Source: a virus. Taken from it: a DNA stretch of 50,028 nucleotides. The stretch spans positions 1-50,028 of the IMG/VR virus record IMGVR_UViG_3300047497_000272; one strand, 5' to 3'. A model generated the notes under the pieces. That model saw nothing but the letters and a program-made list of their open reading frames with translations. It was not told the origin of the DNA and ran no database searches. Shown here in pieces: positions 23,720 through 32,820 of this stretch; the stretch's first letter is position 1, and each line of letters starts with the position of its first letter. The translations under genes and the position numbers were made by a program.

Positions 23720-26283
23720 AGCAAGACATCGACCTCACCAATTTCACCGCTGGCGAGGTCTCGCCCTTGTTCATGGGGCGATACGATCACGAGAAATACT
23801 ATTCGGCGCTGAAGACGCAGAAGAATTTGGTGAACATGCCGCAGGGCGGCATTGTCCGCCGTCCTGGCACGATGTTCGTTTCCAAGCCGCCGGATCAGAC
23901 CGATGGCGAGACGATGATCCCGTTCATCTACTCGACCACCCAATCCTATGTTGTCGGTTTCGGCGACCGGTATGCCAGCCTCTACGCCATCGACGCCGTC
24001 GTCACGTCGGGCGGTTCACCGGTCATCGTCGACACCCCCTACGCCGCCGCCGACACTAAACAGCTGTGGTATACGCAGAGCTTCGACGTGCTGTTCCTGA
24101 CGCACGGAACCTACCCGCCGCAGCAGCTGGAACGCACGGGTGCGGAAACGTTCCAGCTCGTGCCGATGGTGTTCAAGGACGGTCCCTATGAGGATCAGAA
24201 CGGGACCACCACGACGGTTGCACCATCCGGGAGCTCCGGCGCAATCACGCTCACCTGGTCATCGACCGCCGGGCTGAACGGCGGCGCGGGCCTTAGCGCC
24301 GGCGATATCGGCCGCTTCGTGCGGATCCGCATGATCGGTATCTGGGCCTGGTGCCTGATTACCGGCACCAGTTCATCCACCGTGGCTCAGGCCACGGTGC
24401 AAGCCAGCGTCAACAACGGCGCTTTCGGTTTGATCGACAACGCGCCATGGCCTGTATTGACCAGCGTGCCCGCCGGCTTCGTCTGTTCCAACGGCAGCAA
24501 CAGTTTCAAATGCACCGTTGCTGGCACCACCGGCCAGTCGGCGCCAAGCTGGACGACCACGGCGAACACCGATATCCCGGATGGAACGGCAACCTGGCAG
24601 GTTTACACCCTGCCGATTCCGACCGCGACGGCCGCGTGGCGCCTGTCGAAATGGTGCGCGGCCAACGGCTATCCGGAAATCTGTGGCTTCTGGCAGGGGC
24701 GCCTGGTCATGCTGGGCAGCCTGGAAACGCCGAACGTCGTGGAAGGGAGCGTCACCGGCGACTTCACCAATTTCGCGCCGACACAGGCCGATGGGACGGT
24801 GGTGGATTCCAACGCCTTTTCCTGGCTGATCAGTGACAGCGAGGCGAATAACGTCACCTGGATATCCGCCGCCGGCAGCGCGCAGGCAATGCAGCTGGGC
24901 ATCGGCACCAGCGGCGGCGAGGAAATCATCCAGGCGGCCTCAACGGCGGCCGCGCTGACGCCATCCAACGTTCAAGCCTACCAGGAAACCTCGGTGGGCA
25001 GCAGCAAGGTGCGCCCATTGCGCATCGGCAAATCCGACCTGTTCGTCAGCAGGTCTGGCCGGAAACTGTTCGAATGGACCTTCACCTGGCAGGTCAACGG
25101 CTACGTCGCACCCGACCTGGCGGTGCTGGCGGAGCACATCACGCGGTCCGTTTCGTCTGATCCCGACGCGATCGGCCTGACCAAGATCGTTTACCAGCAG
25201 GATCCGCACAGCGTGGTCTGGGGCATCCGCTCGGACGGCCAACTGGTGAGCATGACCTATCTGCGCGACCAAAGCGTGACAGCCTGGGCACAGCACCAGC
25301 TGGGCGGAAACTATTACGGTGGCGCACCGTTAGTCAAAGACATCTGCGTCATCCCGTCCCCCAACGGCGGCTATGATCAGCTGTGGCTGGAAGTGCTGCG
25401 CACCATCAACGGCCAGCCGGTCATCACGATCGAAGTCATGCGGCCCTATTTGGTCGGGGTGTCGCCAGATCAAGCCTGGTTCGTCGATTGCGGCCTGCAG
25501 ACGATCCTTCAAACGCCGAGCGTCACCTTGACCCCTTCCGGCCTGACCGTCAGCACCGATCCGGATAAACCACCGACCTTCTCCGGAACCGGATTGCTGA
25601 ATGCCGCCAGCACGGGCGCGGATCTGAGCGTTGGATCGCTTGTCCGCATGAATGGCGGCAAGCTGGTGGTGACCGCCGTCAACGGCCCGCAGCAGTTCGC
25701 GGTGCAAGTGCTTGAACCACTCACCAGCCAGGTGCCGGCGGCGGCCGGACAATGGACCCTTGGCATACCCGTCAACACAATTTCTGGGCTGGACCACCTG
25801 GATGGCGAGACCGTCGCCATCCTGGGCGACGGCCAGGTGCTGGACCCCGCCGTGGTGACCGCTGGCAGCGCCGCCTTGTCCACTCCAGCCGGCCTGGTGA
25901 CCGCTGGGCTGCTGTTCACCTCCGTCGCGGTGACACTGCCCTGGGAGCCGCAGCGGGCCGCCCAGGCCTCTGCCAACGGCAAGGTCAAGCGCGTCAACCA
26001 CCTCTATCTGCGGTTCTTCGAAAGCATGGGTGGGCAGTTCGGCATCCGCCAGGTCGATCCCATGACCTACTGGGAGGAAGTCAAGCTCGAAACGATCGAG
26101 GCGCGGCTTGCGGCCTATCCGATGTCGCAATCGGCGCCGCTGTTCACCGGCGTGCGCCGGTTGCCGGCCCTGGGCGGTTACGACCGGGAAGGGCAGCTGA
26201 TGGTCGTGCAGAACTTGCCCCTGCCGATGACGATCCTGGCTTTGTCGGCCAATGCCGATGTCGAGGAGATGGACGAGCCATGA
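23716..26283 (+). CDS. Tail tubular protein B (nozzle, T7 gp12-like)
   Basis: An 855-residue tail nozzle. The start MKQDIDLTNFTAGEVSPLFM and the block NLVNMPQGGIVRRPGTMFVS are signatures of this family, followed by beta-propeller-like repeats and a long C-terminal beta region. A central insertion (about residues 160-300) is Ser/Thr/Gly-rich and varies between phages of this type. It is translated by ATGA coupling from the adaptor gene. Confidence 0.85.
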   Translation: MKQDIDLTNFTAGEVSPLFMGRYDHEKYYSALKTQKNLVNMPQGGIVRRPGTMFVSKPPDQTDGETMIPFIYSTTQSYVVGFGDRYASLYAIDAVVTSGGSPVIVDTPYAAADTKQLWYTQSFDVLFLTHGTYPPQQLERTGAETFQLVPMVFKDGPYEDQNGTTTTVAPSGSSGAITLTWSSTAGLNGGAGLSAGDIGRFVRIRMIGIWAWCLITGTSSSTVAQATVQASVNNGAFGLIDNAPWPVLTSVPAGFVCSNGSNSFKCTVAGTTGQSAPSWTTTANTDIPDGTATWQVYTLPIPTATAAWRLSKWCAANGYPEICGFWQGRLVMLGSLETPNVVEGSVTGDFTNFAPTQADGTVVDSNAFSWLISDSEANNVTWISAAGSAQAMQLGIGTSGGEEIIQAASTAAALTPSNVQAYQETSVGSSKVRPLRIGKSDLFVSRSGRKLFEWTFTWQVNGYVAPDLAVLAEHITRSVSSDPDAIGLTKIVYQQDPHSVVWGIRSDGQLVSMTYLRDQSVTAWAQHQLGGNYYGGAPLVKDICVIPSPNGGYDQLWLEVLRTINGQPVITIEVMRPYLVGVSPDQAWFVDCGLQTILQTPSVTLTPSGLTVSTDPDKPPTFSGTGLLNAASTGADLSVGSLVRMNGGKLVVTAVNGPQQFAVQVLEPLTSQVPAAAGQWTLGIPVNTISGLDHLDGETVAILGDGQVLDPAVVTAGSAALSTPAGLVTAGLLFTSVAVTLPWEPQRAAQASANGKVKRVNHLYLRFFESMGGQFGIRQVDPMTYWEEVKLETIEARLAAYPMSQSAPLFTGVRRLPALGGYDREGQLMVVQNLPLPMTILALSANADVEEMDEP

Positions 26284-26747
26284 GCGTGCGCTTCGTCCGC
26301 CTCACCGCTGACCTGCTGGCATGGGCGCTGTTGGACGATCCGGACCCGAGCGTGCGCGCGATCGCGGATATGACGGGGCTGCTGAGGCGGATCGCGGAGC
26401 CACCGGCGTTTGGCGAGGCGTTGCTGGATCAGGGCCGCGTGATGATGGCCGCCGCGATCGTGCCGCACTGGCCGGGCCGGGTCGAGGTCTGGTCCACGAT
26501 CAGCCGGTTCGCCGACTACCGACACCGCGCGGTCGCGTGGCGCCGCTGCCAGGCCGCGCTGGATGCGGCCGCGCAAACGGCCGAGGCACGGCGGATGGAA
26601 ATGACGGTGCGCGCCGACGCGCCCTGGCGCGACACCTTCGCCCACCTGCTGGGGTTCCAACTCGAAGGCGTCATGCGCGCCTGGCACCCGAACGGGTCGG
26701 ATTACTGCCTGTATGCGCGGATCAATACCGCCGGGAAGGACGCATAG
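26280..26747 (+). CDS. Internal virion protein A-like (gp13-type, GNAT-like fold)
   Basis: A 155-residue protein between nozzle and internal core genes, the place of gp13 in T7-like phages. It has strands and helices arranged like an N-acetyltransferase (AAAIVPHWPGRVEVWSTISR ... LLGFQLEGVMRAWHPNG). Acetyl-CoA binding residues are not clear, so the fold may be only structural. Confidence 0.6.
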   Translation: MSVRFVRLTADLLAWALLDDPDPSVRAIADMTGLLRRIAEPPAFGEALLDQGRVMMAAAIVPHWPGRVEVWSTISRFADYRHRAVAWRRCQAALDAAAQTAEARRMEMTVRADAPWRDTFAHLLGFQLEGVMRAWHPNGSDYCLYARINTAGKDA

Positions 26748-27275
26748 ATGGCCCAGGCCGCCGGCATCATTGCGGCAGTCGCCGCCGTCGCTGGCACCGC
26801 CGTCGCTGCCGTCAGCGCGGTGCGCAGTGGTGAGGCGCAGCAGCAGGCCGAGGACTACAACGCCGCGGTCCAAAAACAGGAAGCCGAAACCGCGCAGCAG
26901 GCATCCGAGACACAGGCACAGATCACCGCGCAGCAGACGCGCCAGAAGCTGGGTGAAGCCGAGTCGATGTACGGCTCGAGCGGCGTCGATGTCACGACCG
27001 GCAGTCCGCTCGCGGTGCTGTCCGGCATGGCGCAGACCGGCGAGCTCAATCGCCAGATGAATCTCTGGCAGGGCAAGACGCAGGCCACGGCCTTTGGGAA
27101 CCAGGCCGGTCTGAGCCTGGTGTCCGGAACCAACGCCGCGGCTGCCGGGTCGATCCAGGCTGGCACCAATCTGCTGACCGGGTCCTCCAACGCTCTGCTG
27201 AACCTCAGCAAGGGGCTCAGCACCAGCAGCCCGGCCACTAATCCCGCTGGCGGCGCACCGGGGGCACCTTACTGA
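26748..27275 (+). CDS. Internal virion protein B-like (gp14-type)
   Basis: A 175-residue protein with a hydrophobic Ala-rich N-terminus (GIIAAVAAVAGTAVAAVSAV), a Gln/Ala-rich coiled helix, and the motif GSSGVDVTTGSPLAVLSGMA, typical of gp14-like ejected proteins that insert into the outer membrane during infection. It overlaps the next gene by one base. Confidence 0.7.
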   Translation: MAQAAGIIAAVAAVAGTAVAAVSAVRSGEAQQQAEDYNAAVQKQEAETAQQASETQAQITAQQTRQKLGEAESMYGSSGVDVTTGSPLAVLSGMAQTGELNRQMNLWQGKTQATAFGNQAGLSLVSGTNAAAAGSIQAGTNLLTGSSNALLNLSKGLSTSSPATNPAGGAPGAPY

Positions 27276-30049
27276 TGCCACAGATCCCCGCCTTTGAACC
27301 GAACAGTGTCCCGCAGCCGGCGGCACAAGCGCGCATCGATCCCGCCGCGCTGGCCGCACCGTATGCCGCCACGGCGCAGGCTGGCACCGCGCTGGCGAAC
27401 GTCGCCGACAAATGGGGCGCGGTCTATGCCCAGGCACGCCAGCAGCAGTTATCCTCGAAGCTGATCTCAAACGGCACCAATCAGTTGAACGATTTGTCGT
27501 TTCAGCTGAGCAAGCTGCCTGACAGCCAGGCCGCCCTGTCGCAGTTCCAGACCCAGGCGGACGCGATCAAGACCCAGTTGCTGGCACAGACCTCCGACCC
27601 GGAGGTCGCCGCGCACGTCGACGGCCAATTGTCGCAGTACAGCGACATGATGGCGGAGCGCACGCGGCATAACGCGTTTGGCGTGGAATCATCGGCTCAC
27701 CTGGCGGACCTGCAGGGCAACCAGTTGCCGGGCTACGCCAGCACGATCGCCAACGCGCAGACCCCGCAGGAACGGGATTTCGCGGTCAATCAGATCCGCG
27801 ACAACCTCGATAGCGCGGCCAGCGCCGGCTGGATCACGCCTGACGCAGCCGTGGTCCTGCGATCGAAGACGCTGCATGACGCAGTGCGCCAGCGGGCATC
27901 CAGTGATCCGATCGGCGCGCAATCGCTGCTGAACAGCCTGCAACCGCAAATGACGTCGGGCGATTTCGCCAACGTCGATGAGCAACTGAAGACGCTGGTC
28001 CCGCGCCGCCAGGCCGAGGACGCGGCGGCATCGGTTTGGACCGGCGGCGGCCAAAGTGCCAGCCCGCTGACACTGGATAATAACATCGGCAACATCCGCG
28101 CCACCAACGTCGCCTGGGACGGCAAGGGCGAGCCCGCCAACGGTTTTGAAACCTTCGCCACACCAGAACTGGGGGCGCGCGCGGCGCTGCAAAACATCCG
28201 CACGCAGGAACGAAAAAATGGCGGTAGCATCACGCTCTCCGACCTGATCGGCAAATGGGCACCCCCATCGGAAAACAACACCAGCGCCTATGTCAGCGAC
28301 GTGTCATCGCGCACCGGTATCGCGCCAGATCAGACGCTGAACACTGGCGACGCCGGCCAAATGCAGCAGTTGCTCGCTGCCATAAACCAACACGAAAAGG
28401 GGCGGCGCACAATCACGGACGACCAGCTCAATACAGGCATCGCCAGTGTGCTAGGTGGCGCGCCGCTGCCAGCGACGCAGAGCGACCTGCAAACCCAGCT
28501 ACAGGACGTCCGCGCCAAGACGGCAGACCTGCCGGTCTGGGCGCAGGAGCACGCCGAATTCACGCTGCTGCGCCACGTCCATGACACGATGGCGGTCACG
28601 GCCGGCCAGCGTGGGGATCTGGAACGCAATCTCGCCAATTTGGAAACCGCTTACCTCCAAGGTGAGACCGGTCAAGATCCCCCGGAAGGCGACATCCGTA
28701 GCCTTCTGCCGCCGGACAAGGCGCAGGACGCGCTGGACAAGCTGACCATCGCGCGACAGGCAGGCGATCTGTTCGCCGGGGTGCGCTACGCGACGCCACA
28801 GCAGGAACAGGATGCTCTCGCGGCGCTGGCAACGCCGGGCAGCCTTGCTGCCGGCAAGGTGACGGTGCGCAACCACCAGGTTGTGCCGCCAGTCGGTGGC
28901 GACATCGAACCGAGCAGCGAAACGCCGGACAACATGCAACTGCGCGACCGAGCGCTTGGTCTGCTTGTTCAGAAAATCCGAGAGAAGCATCAAGCGCTCG
29001 ATGACGACCCCGCCGGTTATGCCGCCACTCAGCCGGACGTCAGTTCGGCTTACGCTGCCGTAGATCCCAACCAACCAGAGACGCGACAGACGGCAATCGC
29101 CAAGTCCCTTGGCCTGCAGGCGCATTTTGGCGTGCCGCCGCAAAACCAGCGCGTGCTGACCAACAGTCAGGTCGCGGGCATCGTCCAGGGGCTGAAAAGC
29201 CAGGACCCGGCGACAGTCGACATCGGCAAGGAACTGGACAATCTCAAACAGCAATACGGCGATTATTGGCCGCAGGCCTTCGGCGACCTGGTCCAGGTCG
29301 GCAAGCTTTCGCCCGACTGGCAGGTAGTGGCCAACATGACCGCGCCGGAACAGGCGGCCGCGCGCAGCGACATGGTGCGCACGCTGCAGACGATCGCCCA
29401 GCCGGGCGGCCTGGAGAAGATGGAGAAATCCGTCCCGGCGACCGACAAGTCGACGATCGACAAGAACCTGCCGGGCGATCTCGCGCCCTTCCGTAGCACG
29501 CTGATGGTGCCCGGGCTCGCCGACAACATGGGCGTCTACCAGGCCGTGCAGGAGAGCGTCCGCGCCCTTGCCTACAGCAACGTCCTGAAAGGCACCGCCG
29601 GCGGCGAGCAGGCCCTGGCGGACGCCGTCAACGCCGTCGTGGGTGCCCGCTACGACCTGCCGAGCGCCACGTCGGGACCATTCGCTACCCTTCGCACCCC
29701 AAAGGGTCAGATGGCCCAGGCGCAGGCCCTGGCGACCTGGATGCAGACCAGGCTGACCGGCGCCGACATCAAGCCGCCGGCACGGGGCGATGACAACCTA
29801 ACGGCCGATCAGAACGCGGACGTCGTCGCGGACGCGGCCCGGCGCAACGGTCAATGGGTGGTCACGCCGAAGGACGATGGCGCGCAGCTGGTGACGACGC
29901 TGCGCGATGGCTCCCGCGTGCCGGTCATCCGCCGTGACGGCACGCCGGTCATGTTCCATTTCTCCTCGCTAGCCGATCCTGGCACCGTCGCAGCGCCGGT
30001 GCAGGTCGACCAGACGTCGCCGACCCTGCTGGGAGGCGTGCTGCAATGA
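27275..30049 (+). CDS. Internal virion protein C-like with lysozyme-like domain
   Basis: A 924-residue ejected core protein. A peptidoglycan-hydrolase-like domain lies near residues 265-350 (NNIGNIRATNVAWDGKG, FETFATPELGARAALQNIRT, GKWAPPSENNTSAYVSDVSS), the pattern NIR ... F ... WAP.EN.T known from phage structural lysozymes. The rest is long helical repeats. It would help DNA cross the cell wall. It ends in an ATGA overlap. Confidence 0.78.
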   Translation: MPQIPAFEPNSVPQPAAQARIDPAALAAPYAATAQAGTALANVADKWGAVYAQARQQQLSSKLISNGTNQLNDLSFQLSKLPDSQAALSQFQTQADAIKTQLLAQTSDPEVAAHVDGQLSQYSDMMAERTRHNAFGVESSAHLADLQGNQLPGYASTIANAQTPQERDFAVNQIRDNLDSAASAGWITPDAAVVLRSKTLHDAVRQRASSDPIGAQSLLNSLQPQMTSGDFANVDEQLKTLVPRRQAEDAAASVWTGGGQSASPLTLDNNIGNIRATNVAWDGKGEPANGFETFATPELGARAALQNIRTQERKNGGSITLSDLIGKWAPPSENNTSAYVSDVSSRTGIAPDQTLNTGDAGQMQQLLAAINQHEKGRRTITDDQLNTGIASVLGGAPLPATQSDLQTQLQDVRAKTADLPVWAQEHAEFTLLRHVHDTMAVTAGQRGDLERNLANLETAYLQGETGQDPPEGDIRSLLPPDKAQDALDKLTIARQAGDLFAGVRYATPQQEQDALAALATPGSLAAGKVTVRNHQVVPPVGGDIEPSSETPDNMQLRDRALGLLVQKIREKHQALDDDPAGYAATQPDVSSAYAAVDPNQPETRQTAIAKSLGLQAHFGVPPQNQRVLTNSQVAGIVQGLKSQDPATVDIGKELDNLKQQYGDYWPQAFGDLVQVGKLSPDWQVVANMTAPEQAAARSDMVRTLQTIAQPGGLEKMEKSVPATDKSTIDKNLPGDLAPFRSTLMVPGLADNMGVYQAVQESVRALAYSNVLKGTAGGEQALADAVNAVVGARYDLPSATSGPFATLRTPKGQMAQAQALATWMQTRLTGADIKPPARGDDNLTADQNADVVADAARRNGQWVVTPKDDGAQLVTTLRDGSRVPVIRRDGTPVMFHFSSLADPGTVAAPVQVDQTSPTLLGGVLQ

Positions 30050-32820
30050 GCGACGCGCCCGGCCTGATCACCGCGCCGATCGGCAACGCCGCCCTCGCCG
30101 CGCCTGGTGAGAACGCGCCGACAAGCGCCTACCCATCCAGCGTCTGGGACTACACGCCGTTCCTGGAGGATTCCAGCCGTCTCGTTCGCGCGATCGGCAA
30201 CGATCAGGCGACCTTTGGCGCGATCGACGAGTACGGGCGCCAGATAACAGCACCGGAACCGACGATCCCAGCGGCCGAGGCCAACCAGAAATACGGCATT
30301 CCGGGCCAGCTGACCTTTGGCAACGACGTGCCGGAAAGCGTGGCGGCGGACAAATATCAAGCGAAACGGGATGAACTGATGCGCCAGGACGCGGCGTCGC
30401 GCAGCGATGCCGGCCTGTTCACCCGGCTTGGCGCGGGCTTCGCCGCCGGCATCGCCGATCCGCTCAATCTGGCGGCTGCTTTCGTGCCGGGTGTCGGCGA
30501 GGCGCGGATCGAAGGCTTGCTCGCCAGAGCCGGTATCGAGGGCGTCGCCGGCAGCACGCTCGGCCGCCTGGGTGCCGGCGCCATCAACGCCGAGCTCGGC
30601 CAGGTGCCTCTGACGGCGCTCCGCTTTGGCTTAGCCAAAGATGAGGGCGAGGACTATACCATGGCGAACGCGGCGGCCGATGTCCTGATGGGCGGGGCAA
30701 TCGGCGCCGGCGGCCACCTGTTCGCCGGGCTGGCCAAGGATGTGATCGGCAGCGCCTTTGGCCGCTCCGCCGTCGCGCGCTTGGTGGCCGACGATCCCGT
30801 GGCGAACGAACAGACCGCCCGCGCGGCGATCGCCCAGCAGCTGCAGGACGAACCGGTCAACCTGGCGCCGGTGCTGGATTCCACGGCCCTGCGGAGCGCC
30901 TATGCCGATCGGCTGTCGGCGCGCGGCACGGCAACCGAGGGCACATATAACGCCTTCACGCCCGAGGGCATGCGCGTCGAACTGCGTCCCGAGGTCGCGG
31001 AAGCCTCCGACCTGGTGCCATCGAACCTGGAAAGCGGCGAGGTCAATCCCGCCTATCCGGCGGAGCTGCAACCGCGCGATCGCACGAACGCCGCGAGCCT
31101 CGCCCAGGTGCAGGAAATGGCCAGCCGGCTAGAGCCGGAACGGCTGGGTCCATCACCCGAGGCGTCCACCGGCGCGCCGATCGTCAACGACCAGAACGTC
31201 GTGGAAAGCGGCAATGGCCGCACAATGGCGTTGATGCGCGCCTACCGCGATCCGGCCTTCGCCGACCAGGCCACCGCCTACCGGGCGTTCCTGGAGGCGC
31301 AGGGCCACGATGTGAGTGGCATGCGCGAGCCGATCCTGATCGGGCGCCGGGTCACTCAGCTATCGTCCGAGGAAACCGCGCGTTTTACGAAGGCGGCCAA
31401 TGAGCGGGCAACCCTTGGCATGTCGGCGGCCGAGCAGGCGCGCGCCGATGTAGGGCGGGCGGCGAAGGCGATCGATAGCTATGAGCCCGGGCCGCTGAAT
31501 GGTGCGGGCAATCGCGATTTCATCGCACGGTTCATGGCGCAGATCCCGAGCGAGGAACGCGGCGGGATGATCCTGGGGGATGGCCATCTGTCCGTCGCCG
31601 GCGAAACGCGGATCCGCGCAGCCCTGTTCGCCCATGCCTATGGCGACGCGCTCGGTCCGACGCTGGAACGCATGCTGAATGGCAACGTCGACGGCATGAA
31701 GGGCCCGGCAAACGCCCTTGCTGATGTCGCCGGCAAATGGTCGCAGCTGCGCGCGGCGGCCGCCGGCGGCGAGATCCCCGCGGGCCTCGATATCACGCCG
31801 GCGATCGGCGAGGCGATGCAGCTGCTGGATCGCGCGCAGAAGACCGGCACGCCGATCGCTGACCTGCTGGCGCAGTCCGATATGATTGGCGGTCCATCGC
31901 CGGCGGCGGCCGGGCTGTTGCGGCTCATGTTCCGCGACGAGGGCATGCGCCAGCCGGTCGCGCGGGCAAAGATTGCCGATCTGCTAAGCCGCTATGTCGA
32001 CCAGGCGATGGAGGCCAAACCCGGCCCCGGCCTGTTCGGCGAGGCAGAGACGACGCCGGCCGATATCCTGCGCGCGATCCTGTCCGGCGATGATCGTGGC
32101 GAAACGGCCGCACGCGGCTTGGAGACGGCGGCGGAGGAACAGCAGCCTCATCCTACCGGACACGACATCGATGTCAGCGATAGAAAACCATCAGATCCCA
32201 TAAGCACTGTTGATATCGCCGAAATGGCAAAAAGCGGCGATCTCTACCCGCTTTCGATCCGTGACGACAATGGAAAGCCTATCGACCCATTGAACTCGGT
32301 CATCTTGGCCCAGGTCAAAGACGCAGCTTTACAAATCCATTCGGTGAAACTCAACGAGGACTATCAAGGCCGCGGATTGGCAATCGCCGCTTACGAACAA
32401 TTAGTCAATTGGTCACATGACCGCGGACTTCGTTTTCTCAGTGATTCAGAGGTGTCTCCGGATGCGCAACGGCTCTATCAAGCGCTAGAACGGCGCGGAT
32501 ACAAAGTTGAGCGGACCGAGGGTATTAATGATGGCGAAGGTGAAACGCTCCGTGCCGCAGATAAATCAAGTAGTGTTTTTGAAGTTGGACCAAAAGCCGA
32601 TAAAAATTCAGAAGTCGCGATAAACAACAGTAAAGCCCCGCCGGAGCTGACGAAACAGATCGATACGTTGGAAAGCGAATTCCGTGACCTGGACGCCGCT
32701 GGCGCGCTGGATCCGGACATCGCCGATGAGCTGCAGCGTATCAGCGACGCCGACGCGGAAACTCAAGGCGTCGCCGGCGCGATCGGGCAGGCCGCCCTGT
32801 GCCTGTTGGGAGGCCTCTGA
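30046..32820 (+). CDS. Ejected virion protein with DdrB/ParB-like and GNAT domains
   Basis: A 924-residue polyvalent protein. Residues about 130-250 are Ala/Gly-rich membrane-like helices. About 350-560 is a DdrB/ParB-like domain (IVNDQNVVESGNGRTMALMR, ILIGRRVTQLSSEETARF). About 765-825 is a GNAT acetyltransferase domain with the acetyl-CoA loop YQGRGLA and the end RLYQALERRGYKVE. DNA for the GNAT part (about 32160-32640) is 43-53% GC against about 65% around it, which suggests recent insertion. Proteins like this are injected and act on the host before phage genes are expressed. Confidence 0.72.
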   Translation: MSDAPGLITAPIGNAALAAPGENAPTSAYPSSVWDYTPFLEDSSRLVRAIGNDQATFGAIDEYGRQITAPEPTIPAAEANQKYGIPGQLTFGNDVPESVAADKYQAKRDELMRQDAASRSDAGLFTRLGAGFAAGIADPLNLAAAFVPGVGEARIEGLLARAGIEGVAGSTLGRLGAGAINAELGQVPLTALRFGLAKDEGEDYTMANAAADVLMGGAIGAGGHLFAGLAKDVIGSAFGRSAVARLVADDPVANEQTARAAIAQQLQDEPVNLAPVLDSTALRSAYADRLSARGTATEGTYNAFTPEGMRVELRPEVAEASDLVPSNLESGEVNPAYPAELQPRDRTNAASLAQVQEMASRLEPERLGPSPEASTGAPIVNDQNVVESGNGRTMALMRAYRDPAFADQATAYRAFLEAQGHDVSGMREPILIGRRVTQLSSEETARFTKAANERATLGMSAAEQARADVGRAAKAIDSYEPGPLNGAGNRDFIARFMAQIPSEERGGMILGDGHLSVAGETRIRAALFAHAYGDALGPTLERMLNGNVDGMKGPANALADVAGKWSQLRAAAAGGEIPAGLDITPAIGEAMQLLDRAQKTGTPIADLLAQSDMIGGPSPAAAGLLRLMFRDEGMRQPVARAKIADLLSRYVDQAMEAKPGPGLFGEAETTPADILRAILSGDDRGETAARGLETAAEEQQPHPTGHDIDVSDRKPSDPISTVDIAEMAKSGDLYPLSIRDDNGKPIDPLNSVILAQVKDAALQIHSVKLNEDYQGRGLAIAAYEQLVNWSHDRGLRFLSDSEVSPDAQRLYQALERRGYKVERTEGINDGEGETLRAADKSSSVFEVGPKADKNSEVAINNSKAPPELTKQIDTLESEFRDLDAAGALDPDIADELQRISDADAETQGVAGAIGQAALCLLGGL

